The notes under the pieces were generated by a model. It ran no database searches. It was given only the letters and a program-made list of their open reading frames with translations, and was not told where the DNA came from. 64,000 nucleotides of DNA, from positions 3,095,501-3,159,500 of the forward strand of contig NZ_CP099760.1 in the NCBI RefSeq assembly GCF_040760005.1, written 5' to 3'. Each line of letters starts with the position of its first letter. The first letter of the stretch is position 1. Source of the DNA: Pseudomonas sp. stari2. Lineage in GTDB: Bacteria; Pseudomonadota; Gammaproteobacteria; Pseudomonadales; Pseudomonadaceae. Below are positions 51,833 to 59,460 of the stretch, piece after piece. Position numbers and translations under genes: made by a program.

Positions 51833-52262
51833 AGGAAAAGTTCCGTTGGCGGCTGTCGGGGATGGTGCGCAAGGTGCGTAGGGTGTGGCGCAGCCATGGC
51901 AGATCGTGCCTTGGTTTGCTGTGAACGGCCGGCGCCTTGACCTTGCCGATGTGTTGGGCAAAGTCCCGCTCCAGGGTTTCTTCGGTGCCGATGCCCTTGA
52001 GTTTTTTCAAGAGTTTTCCGTTCTTGTAGAACAGTACCGTTGGTGTCCCTGTGACCAGTGGGTGGCGGGGGCAGTCGCGGGTATTGAGCATGTAGATATT
52101 TCCCCGTTGCCGATAGGGCTCGGCTACATGGCGAAAGATCGGCCCAGCCCACTCACAGGCGGGGCAGTGTTCATTGGCGAAATACAGGATCACCGGGCGC
52201 CAGGTCTTCAGGGTTTTGCGGTAGGTGGCTGGCAGCTCCGAGAAGGATATTGAAGCGCTCAT
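51831..52262 (-). CDS. Thioredoxin-fold protein
   Basis: A 143-residue cytosolic thioredoxin-like protein. The active site is CPAC (Cys33 and Cys36 in EHCPACEW), and the cis-proline region is TGTPTVLFY. It lacks a signal peptide. A basic, proline-containing C-terminal tail of about 35 residues extends beyond the fold. The partner is unknown. It stands alone between wecB and the divergent transporter cluster. Confidence 0.85.
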   Translation of the reverse strand: MSASISFSELPATYRKTLKTWRPVILYFANEHCPACEWAGPIFRHVAEPYRQRGNIYMLNTRDCPRHPLVTGTPTVLFYKNGKLLKKLKGIGTEETLERDFAQHIGKVKAPAVHSKPRHDLPWLRHTLRTLRTIPDSRQRNFS

Positions 52263-52516
52263 AACAACCTCCGTTTTCTTTCCGGGGATTGAAAGACGTT
52301 ATCGGAGGGAAAGGGGATCGAGCTACTGTCAGAGTTGACAGGTGTGGTATGCGCCATTTTGTGCCGTGCGCACTGAAATGTGGCCCGAATACCCGTGTGT
52401 GTAGCCAACGGTAGCGCGACATCTACGTCACTTGGCGTAACACCGTTTCCAGCACTATTCGCATCCCTCTGATTCAGCACACTTTTCATTCCATTGCAGA
52501 TTCCCCTCGAATCCTG

Positions 52517-52532
52517 TGGCACACTTTCTGCT
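52517..52532 (+). promoter_or_regulatory. Sigma-54-like promoter
   Basis: TGGCACACTTTCTGCT places GG (52518-52519) exactly ten bases before GC (52530-52531), the defining -24/-12 spacing, with TGGCAC matching consensus. Transcription would start near 52543, about 56 bases before the binding-protein ATG. This suggests nitrogen-related control. Confidence 0.6.
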
Positions 52533-52557
52533 GTCTATTCCGTAGTAACAAACCAAG

Positions 52558-52573
52558 TTCCGGTATAACGGAA
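52558..52573 (+). promoter_or_regulatory. TTCCG/CGGAA palindrome, possible operator
   Basis: TTCCG, six bases, then CGGAA lies just downstream of the predicted start of transcription; a further TTCCGT half-site is at 52538-52543. It is a candidate site for the IclR regulator of the cluster. Confidence 0.35.
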
Positions 52574-52598
52574 TAAACAACCCTCTGGAGTGCTTGCC

Positions 52599-53447
52599 AT
52601 GCATCGCCGACCTTCCTTGTTGAAAGCGTGTGTTTTTGTTCTCGCGGCTTCGTCCGCTGTCATGGGTATGGCCCAGGCGGCCGACAGCAAGCTCGACAGC
52701 GTCCTGGCCCGTGGAAAACTGATCGTGGGGACCGGCAGCACCAACGCGCCGTGGCACTTCCAGGGCGCGGACGGCAAGTTGCAGGGCTTTGATATCGACA
52801 TCGCCAGGATGGTGGCCAAAGGTCTGTTCAATGACCCAAGCAAGGTCGAGTTCGTGGTGCAGTCGTCCGATGCGCGGATTCCCAACCTGCTGACCGACAA
52901 GGTCGACATGAGCTGCCAGTTCATCACCGTCACCGCCAGCCGTGCGCAGCAAGTGGCGTTCACCCTGCCGTACTACCGCGAAGGCGTCGGCCTGCTGTTG
53001 CCGAACAACAGCAAGTACAAGGAAATCGAAGATCTGCAGGCCGCGGGCGACAGCGTGACCGTGGCCGTTCTGCAAAACGTGTACGCCGAAGAGCTGGTGC
53101 ACCAGGCACTGCCCAAGGCCAAGGTCGATCAGTACGACAGCGTTGATCTGATGTATCAGGCCGTAAACTCCGGCCGCGCCGATGCCGCCGCCACCGACCA
53201 GTCTTCGGTCAAATACCTGATGGTGCAGAACCCTGGCCGCTACCGCAGCCCGACGTATGCCTGGAGTCCGCAGACCTATGCCTGTGCCGTAAAACGTGGC
53301 GATCAAGACTGGCTGAACTTCGTCAACACCACCCTGCATGAAGCCATGACCGGCGTTGAATTCCCGACTTACGCGGCATCGTTCAAGCAATGGTTCGGCG
53401 TGGATCTGCCATCGCCCGCCATCGGTTTCCCTGTCGAATTCAAATGA
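52599..53447 (+). CDS. ABC transporter substrate-binding protein, polar amino acid type
   Basis: A 282-residue periplasmic binding protein of family 3. The signal peptide is cut after AQA (about residue 27). The GKLIVGTGSTNAPWHF start and LQGFDIDIARMVAKGLF segment are family-typical. ATG 52599 has GGAG 8 bases upstream; an in-frame GTG at 52590 overlaps that site and is rejected. It opens a plus-strand cluster with two permeases, an ATPase and catabolic genes. The ligand is not necessarily an ordinary amino acid; an amino-sugar acid is proposed. Confidence 0.88.
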   Translation: MHRRPSLLKACVFVLAASSAVMGMAQAADSKLDSVLARGKLIVGTGSTNAPWHFQGADGKLQGFDIDIARMVAKGLFNDPSKVEFVVQSSDARIPNLLTDKVDMSCQFITVTASRAQQVAFTLPYYREGVGLLLPNNSKYKEIEDLQAAGDSVTVAVLQNVYAEELVHQALPKAKVDQYDSVDLMYQAVNSGRADAAATDQSSVKYLMVQNPGRYRSPTYAWSPQTYACAVKRGDQDWLNFVNTTLHEAMTGVEFPTYAASFKQWFGVDLPSPAIGFPVEFK

Positions 53448-53498
53448 TCCCGTGAGAGTGGGGCGCCCTGACGTGCCCCGCTCAAGGTACTGCCGACC

Positions 53499-54161
53499 AT
53501 GAACTATCAGTTGAACTTTGCCGCCGTGTGGCGCGATTTCGACACCTTGCTGGCGGGGCTCGGTCTGGGCCTCGAACTGGCGCTGGTGTCGATCGCCATC
53601 GGCTGCGTGATCGGCCTGCTGATGGCGTTTGCCTTGCTATCGAAGCATCGCGCCTTGCGGGTGCTCGCATCGGTGTATGTGACGGTGATCCGTAACACGC
53701 CGATTCTGGTGTTGATTCTGTTGATCTACTTTGCGTTGCCGAGTCTGGGGATCCGGCTGGACAAGATCCCTTCGTTCATCATCACGCTGTCGCTGTATGC
53801 CGGGGCGTACCTGACGGAAGTGTTCCGCGGCGGCTTGTTGAGCATTCCCAAGGGCCAGCGTGAAGCGGGGCTGGCGATTGGTCTGGGCGAGTGGCAGGTG
53901 AAGGCCTACGTCACCGTGCCGGTGATGTTGCGCAACGTGCTGCCGGCCCTGTCGAACAACTTCATTTCGCTGTTCAAGGACACCTCGCTGGCTGCCGCGA
54001 TCGCGGTGCCGGAGCTGACCTATTACGCGCGCAAGATCAACGTCGAAAGCTACCGGGTGATTGAAACCTGGCTGGTGACCACGGCGTTGTATGTCGCGGC
54101 CTGTTACCTCATTGCCATGCTGCTGCGTTACCTCGAGCAGCGTCTGGCGATCCGCCGATAG
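53499..54161 (+). CDS. Amino acid ABC transporter permease (first)
   Basis: A 220-residue HisM/HisQ-type inner-membrane permease with about five membrane segments. The family motif VTVIRNTPILVLILLIYF and the EAA loop (REAGLAIGLGEWQ) are visible. It lies 51 bases after the binding protein gene and 9 bases before the second permease gene, with which it probably forms a heterodimer. Confidence 0.9.
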   Translation: MNYQLNFAAVWRDFDTLLAGLGLGLELALVSIAIGCVIGLLMAFALLSKHRALRVLASVYVTVIRNTPILVLILLIYFALPSLGIRLDKIPSFIITLSLYAGAYLTEVFRGGLLSIPKGQREAGLAIGLGEWQVKAYVTVPVMLRNVLPALSNNFISLFKDTSLAAAIAVPELTYYARKINVESYRVIETWLVTTALYVAACYLIAMLLRYLEQRLAIRR

Positions 54162-54170
54162 GAGGCTGCG

Positions 54171-54833
54171 ATGTACGAATCCCCCAGCTGGTTGCATGAG
54201 TTGTGGATTGCCCGCGAAGCCTTGTGGCAAGGCTTTCTGACCAGCGTGCAGGTGTCGGCGCTGGCCATTCTGTTCGGCACGGTTATCGGCGTATTTGCCG
54301 GGCTGGTGCTGACCTATGGCAAGTTCTGGATGCGCGCGCCGTTCCGCTTTTATGTCGACCTGATTCGCGGCACCCCGGTGTTTGTGCTGGTGCTGGCCTG
54401 CTTCTACATGGCGCCGGCGCTTGGTTGGCAGATCAGCGCGTTTCAGGCGGGTGCCCTGGGTCTGACGCTGTTTTGCGGCTCCCACGTTGCCGAGATCGTG
54501 CGCGGTGCGTTGCAGGCTTTGCCACGCGGGCAGATGGAGGCGGGCAAGGCGATCGGTCTGACGTTCTATCAGTCCCTCGGTTACGTGCTCTTGCCTCAGG
54601 CGCTGCGGCAGATCCTGCCGACCTGGGTCAATTCGTCCACGGAAATCGTCAAGGCCTCGACCTTGCTGTCGGTGATCGGCGTGGCCGAACTGTTGCTCAG
54701 TACCCAGCAGATCATCGCCCGGACGTTCATGACCCTGGAGTTTTATCTGTTCGCCGGTTTTCTGTTCTTCGTCATCAACTACGGCATCGAATTACTCGGC
54801 CGGCACATTGAAAAGCGGGTGGCCCTGCCATGA
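54171..54833 (+). CDS. Amino acid ABC transporter permease (second)
   Basis: A 220-residue permease of the same family. [17 protein letters not shown] and the EAA loop [15 protein letters not shown] are typical. The AGGAGG ribosome binding site is strong. It overlaps the ATPase gene by four bases (ATGA), so the two are translationally coupled. Confidence 0.9.
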   Translation: MYESPSWLHELWIAREALWQGFLTSVQVSALAILFGTVIGVFAGLVLTYGKFWMRAPFRFYVDLIRGTPVFVLVLACFYMAPALGWQISAFQAGALGLTLFCGSHVAEIVRGALQALPRGQMEAGKAIGLTFYQSLGYVLLPQALRQILPTWVNSSTEIVKASTLLSVIGVAELLLSTQQIIARTFMTLEFYLFAGFLFFVINYGIELLGRHIEKRVALP

Positions 54834-55627
54834 CTCAAGCTCAAGTTTCCAACGTCCAGAACGGCCAGCCGCTGCTGGATATCCGTGGCCTGCACAAACA
54901 ATACGGTGCGGTCGAAGTGCTCAAGGGCGTCGACCTGAGCATGCAGCGCGGCAACGTGGTGACCCTGATCGGCTCCAGCGGCTCGGGCAAGACCACGCTG
55001 CTGCGCTGCGTGAACATGCTGGAGGAGTTCCAGGGCGGGCAGATCCTGCTCGACGGCGAATCCATCGGTTATGACGAGGTCAGCGGCAAACGCGTGCGCC
55101 ACCCGGAAAAAGTCATCGCGCGCCATCGGGCGATGACCGGCATGGCGTTCCAGCAATTCAATCTGTTCCCGCACCTCACCGCGTTGCAGAACGTCACGCT
55201 CGGCCTGCTGAAAGTCAAAAAGATGCACAAGGACGAAGCCGTGGTCCTGGCCGAAAAATGGCTGGAGCGGGTCGGCCTGCTGGAGCGGCGCAATCACTTT
55301 CCCGGCCAGTTGTCCGGTGGTCAGCAACAGCGCGTGGCGATTGCCCGGGCGATTGCGATGAACCCGAGCCTGATGCTGTTCGACGAAGTCACCTCGGCCC
55401 TTGACCCGGAACTGGTCGGCGAAGTGCTGAACGTGATCAAGGGCCTGGCCGAAGACGGCATGACCATGTTGCTGGTGACCCACGAAATGCGTTTTGCCTT
55501 TGAGGTCTCGGACAAGATCGTTTTCATGAATCAGGGGCGCATCGAAGAGCAGGGGCCTCCCAAGGAACTGTTCGAGCGTCCTCAATCGTCGCGGCTGGCG
55601 GAATTTCTCAAAAGCACGCGGTTCTGA
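54830..55627 (+). CDS. Amino acid ABC transporter ATPase
   Basis: A 265-residue ATPase of the polar amino acid (GlnQ/HisP) group. It has Walker A GSSGSGKT (48-55), signature [10 protein letters not shown], Walker [15 protein letters not shown] and switch histidine in LVTHEMRFA. An insertion near [15 protein letters not shown] is a little longer than in GlnQ. It energises the two preceding permeases. Confidence 0.93.
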   Translation: MTQAQVSNVQNGQPLLDIRGLHKQYGAVEVLKGVDLSMQRGNVVTLIGSSGSGKTTLLRCVNMLEEFQGGQILLDGESIGYDEVSGKRVRHPEKVIARHRAMTGMAFQQFNLFPHLTALQNVTLGLLKVKKMHKDEAVVLAEKWLERVGLLERRNHFPGQLSGGQQQRVAIARAIAMNPSLMLFDEVTSALDPELVGEVLNVIKGLAEDGMTMLLVTHEMRFAFEVSDKIVFMNQGRIEEQGPPKELFERPQSSRLAEFLKSTRF

Positions 55628-55658
55628 CTTTTCACTTTTTCAATCAGGAGAAACACCC

Positions 55659-56048
55659 ATGAGCATTACGCGTTACGGAACCGGCAGCACCGCCGCCGGC
55701 GGCCAGCCGCGCCCATTTGCCCGCGCCGTTGAAGCGGATGGCTGGCTGCACGTTTCCGGTCAGGTGCCGGCGGTGGATGGCGAGATCATCGTGGGCGGCA
55801 TCGTCGAACAGACTCACCAGACCATGAAGAACCTGATCGCGATTCTTGAAGAGGCCGGCTATGGGCTAGAGGATGTGGTACGTGCCGGGGTGTGGCTGGA
55901 CGATCCACGGGACTTCACGAGTTTCAACAAGGTCTTCGGCGAGTACTTCAAGCCTGAACACGCACCGGCCCGGGCCTGTGTGCAGGCGAGCATGATGGTG
56001 GACTGCAAGGTCGAGATCGACTGCATCGCGTACAAGAAAAAGGCCTGA
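55659..56048 (+). CDS. RidA-family enamine/imine deaminase
   Basis: A 129-residue RidA (YjgF/YER057c) protein. These proteins hydrolyse reactive enamine and imine intermediates released by PLP-dependent dehydratases. Typical stretches are HVSGQVPAV, QTHQTMKNLIAIL and the ARACVQ arginine segment near residues 102-107. Its place between the transporter and a PLP enzyme gene fits this job. It follows the ATPase gene after 31 bases. Confidence 0.9.
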   Translation: MSITRYGTGSTAAGGQPRPFARAVEADGWLHVSGQVPAVDGEIIVGGIVEQTHQTMKNLIAILEEAGYGLEDVVRAGVWLDDPRDFTSFNKVFGEYFKPEHAPARACVQASMMVDCKVEIDCIAYKKKA

Positions 56049-56056
56049 GTATTGAC

Positions 56057-56081
56057 CGTTCCCGCGCAAGGCATGGGAACG
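56057..56081 (+). promoter_or_regulatory. Inverted repeat between ridA and the IclR gene
   Basis: CGTTCCC (56057-56063) and GGGAACG (56075-56081) form a 7-bp inverted repeat with an 11-base spacer, just upstream of the IclR gene. It may be an autoregulatory operator or a weak terminator of ridA. Confidence 0.35.
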
Positions 56082-56126
56082 ATCTTTCGCGATAAACTCC
56101 CGGCACTTTGAATGGGAACCACTGAA

Positions 56127-56891
56127 ATGACCGAAGACACCATCAAGCGCCGGGCACGCGGTCTGGACCGGGCGTTCGATATCCTCGATTTCCTCAAGGA
56201 GATCGGCCAGCCACTGCGTCCGAACGACATCGCCAACGGCATCGGCAGCCCGAAATCCACGGTCTACGAACTGGTGGCCTCGTTGCTCGAACGGCGGATT
56301 CTGGAGCCGGTGGGCAAGGACGGTCACGTCTATCTCGGTCGTCAGCTGTATTTCCTCGGCCAGGCGCACTTGCGGCATTTCGACCTCAGTCGCGAGGCCG
56401 ATCACGCGTTGCAGGAGATCGTCAGCCAGACCCGGGAAACCGCGCAGATGTGCCTGCTCAACGGGCGCAAATACACGGTGGCGCTGATGAAGGAGGGCGA
56501 GCGGCATTTCCGCATTTCTTCCGATATCGGCGAAAACGCGCCGATCCCGTGGACTGCCTCCGGGCGCTTGCTGCTGGCGCATTTGAGTGACCAGCAAATC
56601 AGCGACCTGATCGACCCCGACGATTTCATTTTGCCCGATGGCGAACGCCTGCCGATGGAGACGTTTCTGGCGGAAATCCGTCAGGCCGGCATCGACGGTT
56701 TCTTCTCGTTCGACAGTGTTGCCGACACCTTTACCCATTGCTTCGCCGCGCCGGTCAAAGACCCGAGCGGCGTGGCCATCTGCACCCTGTGTATCGTCGC
56801 TCCGCGCGCCGATGCCAAGACCAACTACAACGACTATCGCCGGGTTCTGATCGAGAGCGCCAACAGCCTCGCCCGGCGTATCAACGAATAA
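56127..56891 (+). CDS. IclR-family transcriptional regulator
   Basis: A 254-residue regulator. The N-terminal winged helix-turn-helix (about 10-70; GLDRAFDILDFLKE, PKSTVYELVASL) is followed by an IclR effector-binding domain with SASGRLLLA-like PWTASGRLLLAHL and GFFSFDSVADTF. It probably controls the surrounding cluster. ATG 56127 is chosen because GGGAA lies 8 bases upstream; an in-frame ATG at 56112 is possible. The inducer is unknown, probably a pathway intermediate such as 2-keto-3-deoxygluconate. Confidence 0.87.
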   Translation: MTEDTIKRRARGLDRAFDILDFLKEIGQPLRPNDIANGIGSPKSTVYELVASLLERRILEPVGKDGHVYLGRQLYFLGQAHLRHFDLSREADHALQEIVSQTRETAQMCLLNGRKYTVALMKEGERHFRISSDIGENAPIPWTASGRLLLAHLSDQQISDLIDPDDFILPDGERLPMETFLAEIRQAGIDGFFSFDSVADTFTHCFAAPVKDPSGVAICTLCIVAPRADAKTNYNDYRRVLIESANSLARRINE

Positions 56892-56930
56892 CTGCGCCCG
56901 CCAGCGGACGCGATCGTGAGGAGTTCGACC

Positions 56931-58151
56931 ATGACGACTGCCAACAACACTGCTGCCGTGGAAAAGGGTGATGCCGCCATTGGCGCGCAACTGGTGCGTG
57001 ACATCAGCCTGCCGGCGCTGGTGCTGCACCGCGAAGCGTTGGAGCACAACATCCGCTGGATGCAAAAGTTTGTCAGCGACAGTGGCGCCGAACTCGCGCC
57101 CCACGGCAAGACCAGCATGACCCCGGCGTTGTTTCGTCGTCAGCTCGACGCCGGCGCCTGGGGTATCACCCTGGCCAGCGCCACCCAGACTCGCGCCGCT
57201 TACGCCCACGGCGTGCGCCGGGTGCTGATGGCCAACCAACTGGTCGGCACGCCGAACATGGCGTTGATTGCCGACCTGCTGGCGGCCGATTCGGGCTTCG
57301 ATTTCTATTGCATGGTCGATCACCCGGACAACGTCGCCGATCTGGGCGCCTATTTCGCGTCACGCGGCGTACGCCTGAACGTGATGATCGAGTACGGCGT
57401 GGTCGGCGGCCGTTGCGGTTGCCGTAGCGAGCAGGAAGTCATCGAACTGGCCAAGGCCATCGGTGCGCAACCGGCACTGGCGCTGACCGGTATCGAGGGT
57501 TACGAAGGCGTGATCCATGGCGATCACGCCGTCAGCGGCATCCGTGAATTCGCCGCCTCGCTGGTGCGTCTGGCGGTGCAGTTGCAGGACAGCGGCGCGT
57601 TCGTCATCGCCAAACCGATCATCACTGCATCGGGTTCGGCCTGGTACGACTTGATCGCCGAATCGTTCGAAGCGCAGAACGCTGGCGGGCGTTTCCTCAG
57701 CGTGTTGCGTCCCGGCAGCTACGTGGCTCACGACCATGGCATCTACAAAGAGGCCCAGTGCTGCGTGCTCGACCGTCGCAGCGACCTGCACGAAGGCTTG
57801 CGTCCGGCGCTGGAAGTCTGGGCTCACGTGCAGTCGATGCCGGAGCCGGGGTTTGCCGTGATTGCCTTGGGCAAGCGTGACGTGGCGTTCGATGCCGGGA
57901 TGCCGGTGCCGTTGCAGCGTTACAAGGCCGGTGTGGTGCCAGCGGTAGGCGAGGATGTCGGTGCCTGCAAGGTCACGGCAGTGATGGACCAGCACGCGTT
58001 CATGACCGTGGCGCCGGGCGTGGAATTGCGTGTCGGCGACATCATTTCCTTTGGCACTTCCCACCCATGCCTGACCTTCGACAAGTGGCGGGTCGGGCTG
58101 CTGGTGGACGAGCAGCTGTCGGTGATCGAAACCATGGAAACCTGTTTCTGA
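56931..58151 (+). CDS. PLP enzyme of the D-threonine aldolase/DSD1 fold, predicted D-glucosaminate dehydratase
   Basis: A 406-residue fold-type III PLP protein with an alanine racemase-like N-terminal barrel. Lys60 in APHGKTSMTP is the expected PLP lysine; His378 and Cys380 in TSHPCLTF are the metal ligands of this group. Relatives include D-threonine aldolases, D-serine dehydratases and amino acid deaminases. Neighbours (RidA, KDG-type kinase) favour a dehydratase giving an enamine and 2-keto-3-deoxygluconate, that is D-glucosaminate ammonia-lyase. ATG 56931 follows GTGAGGAG. The stop shares one base with the kinase ATG. Confidence 0.75.
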   Translation: MTTANNTAAVEKGDAAIGAQLVRDISLPALVLHREALEHNIRWMQKFVSDSGAELAPHGKTSMTPALFRRQLDAGAWGITLASATQTRAAYAHGVRRVLMANQLVGTPNMALIADLLAADSGFDFYCMVDHPDNVADLGAYFASRGVRLNVMIEYGVVGGRCGCRSEQEVIELAKAIGAQPALALTGIEGYEGVIHGDHAVSGIREFAASLVRLAVQLQDSGAFVIAKPIITASGSAWYDLIAESFEAQNAGGRFLSVLRPGSYVAHDHGIYKEAQCCVLDRRSDLHEGLRPALEVWAHVQSMPEPGFAVIALGKRDVAFDAGMPVPLQRYKAGVVPAVGEDVGACKVTAVMDQHAFMTVAPGVELRVGDIISFGTSHPCLTFDKWRVGLLVDEQLSVIETMETCF

Positions 58152-59086
58152 TGAACACGCTCAGTCCATTGGGTCCGAACACACCGCGCATCGCTCTGAT
58201 CGGCGAATGCATGATCGAACTTCAGCAACGTGCCGATGGCAGCCTGCAACAGAGCTTTGGCGGTGACACGCTGAACACGGCGGTCTATCTGTCCCGCGCC
58301 ATGGGTGACAAGGCGCAGGTCGATTACGTCACTGCGCTGGGCGACGACAGTTTCAGTGATGCAATGTGCCGCAGTTGGGCCGCCGAAAATATTGGACTGG
58401 ACCTCGTCCAACGCTTGCCCGGTCGTTTGCCGGGATTGTATTGCATCCAGACCGACGCTACCGGGGAGCGCCGCTTCCTTTACTGGCGCAACGAAGCCGC
58501 TGTGCGCGATTGCTTCACGACACCAGCCGCCGCACCGATTCTGAGGGCGTTGCCAGACTACGACGTGCTGTATTTCAGCGGTATCACGTTGGCAGTGCTC
58601 GGCGCGCAGGGCCGGGAAAAACTGATCCAGACCTTGATCGAAGCCCGCCAGCGCGATGCACGGATCGTTTTCGACAACAATTACCGGCCACGGCTGTGGG
58701 CCTCGGTGGAAGAGGCACGGGTGGCGTATCGCAGCGTGTTGCCGCATGTCGATCTGGCGTTGCTGACAGTGGACGACGAGCAGGCGCTGTTCCATTTCGA
58801 GGACTGTGAGGCGGTGTTTGAGGCGTATGCGCAGATCGGCACACCGGAAGTGGTGCTCAAGCGTGGTGCCGAAGCCTGTCTGATCCGTTGCGACGGGGAA
58901 GCGTTTGAAGTTCCGGCACAGAAGGTCGAGAAGGTGGTGGACACCACGGCGGCGGGGGATTCGTTCAGTGCGGCGTATCTGGCCAGTCGCTTGTCGGGGG
59001 CAAGCCCTGCGCAAGCGGCAGAGGCAGGGCACCGGTTGGCGAGTCGGGTGATCCAAGTGCCCGGAGCACTGATCCCCAGGGAGTGA
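58151..59086 (+). CDS. kdgK: PfkB-family sugar kinase, probable 2-keto-3-deoxygluconate kinase
   Basis: A 311-residue ribokinase-type kinase. It has the N-terminal GECMIELQQ and GGDTLNTAVYL stretches typical of KDG kinases and the C-terminal signature DTTAAGDSFSAAYLA with the catalytic aspartate. It should phosphorylate 2-keto-3-deoxygluconate to the Entner-Doudoroff intermediate KDPG. ATG 58151 overlaps the preceding stop by one base; the open frame to 58067 lies inside the previous gene. It is the last gene of the cluster. Confidence 0.85.
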   Translation: MNTLSPLGPNTPRIALIGECMIELQQRADGSLQQSFGGDTLNTAVYLSRAMGDKAQVDYVTALGDDSFSDAMCRSWAAENIGLDLVQRLPGRLPGLYCIQTDATGERRFLYWRNEAAVRDCFTTPAAAPILRALPDYDVLYFSGITLAVLGAQGREKLIQTLIEARQRDARIVFDNNYRPRLWASVEEARVAYRSVLPHVDLALLTVDDEQALFHFEDCEAVFEAYAQIGTPEVVLKRGAEACLIRCDGEAFEVPAQKVEKVVDTTAAGDSFSAAYLASRLSGASPAQAAEAGHRLASRVIQVPGALIPRE

Positions 59087-59093
59087 ATCCGAT

Positions 59094-59127
59094 CCCCGAA
59101 GGTGCTGCCGAAGCTGCACCTTCGGGG
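59094..59127. terminator. Terminator between kdgK and the parvulin gene
   Basis: CCCCGAAGGTGC (59094-59105) and GCACCTTCGGGG (59116-59127) make a perfect 12-bp stem with a 10-base loop between convergent genes. Confidence 0.75.
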
Positions 59128-59134
59128 CACTGGA

Positions 59135-59410
59135 TCAATCGCGGAAAAACACCTGCACCAGGTGATAGCCGAACTTGCTCTTGATCGGTCCGTGCACGGT
59201 GCGCAGCGGTTTCTTGAAGATCACCGCGTCGATCGCTCCGACCATCTGTCCCGGCCGCACTTCACCCAGATCGCCGCCGCGCTTGCCGGACGGGCAGGTC
59301 GAAAACTTCTTCGCCAGCACATCGAACGCTTCACCGTTGGCGATGCGTTGTTTGAGTTTTTCAGCCTCATCGGCAGTCTTGACCAGAATGTGGCGGGCTT
59401 GGGCTTTCAT
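59135..59410 (-). CDS. ppiC: Parvulin-type peptidyl-prolyl isomerase
   Basis: A 91-residue single-domain parvulin without signal peptide, so cytosolic PpiC type. Typical motifs are ARHILVKT, FSTCPSGKRGGDLGEV and the C-terminal SKFGYHLVQV. It catalyses cis-trans isomerisation of prolyl bonds. It is a single gene between the kinase cluster and the sensor kinase. Confidence 0.94.
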   Translation of the reverse strand: MKAQARHILVKTADEAEKLKQRIANGEAFDVLAKKFSTCPSGKRGGDLGEVRPGQMVGAIDAVIFKKPLRTVHGPIKSKFGYHLVQVFFRD

Positions 59411-59460
59411 CGTGCAATACCTGTAGCGGGGTGACGGCGGGGCGCGGATTATGCCTCAAG

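Larger units (their letters stand above)
52263..52598. other. Intergenic regulatory region of the ABC/kdgK cluster
   Basis: This 336-base gap between divergent genes holds a sigma-54-like promoter (52517-52532) and a TTCCG/CGGAA palindrome (52558-52573), listed separately. The left half, on the thioredoxin side, shows no recognisable gene or RNA. Confidence 0.5.
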
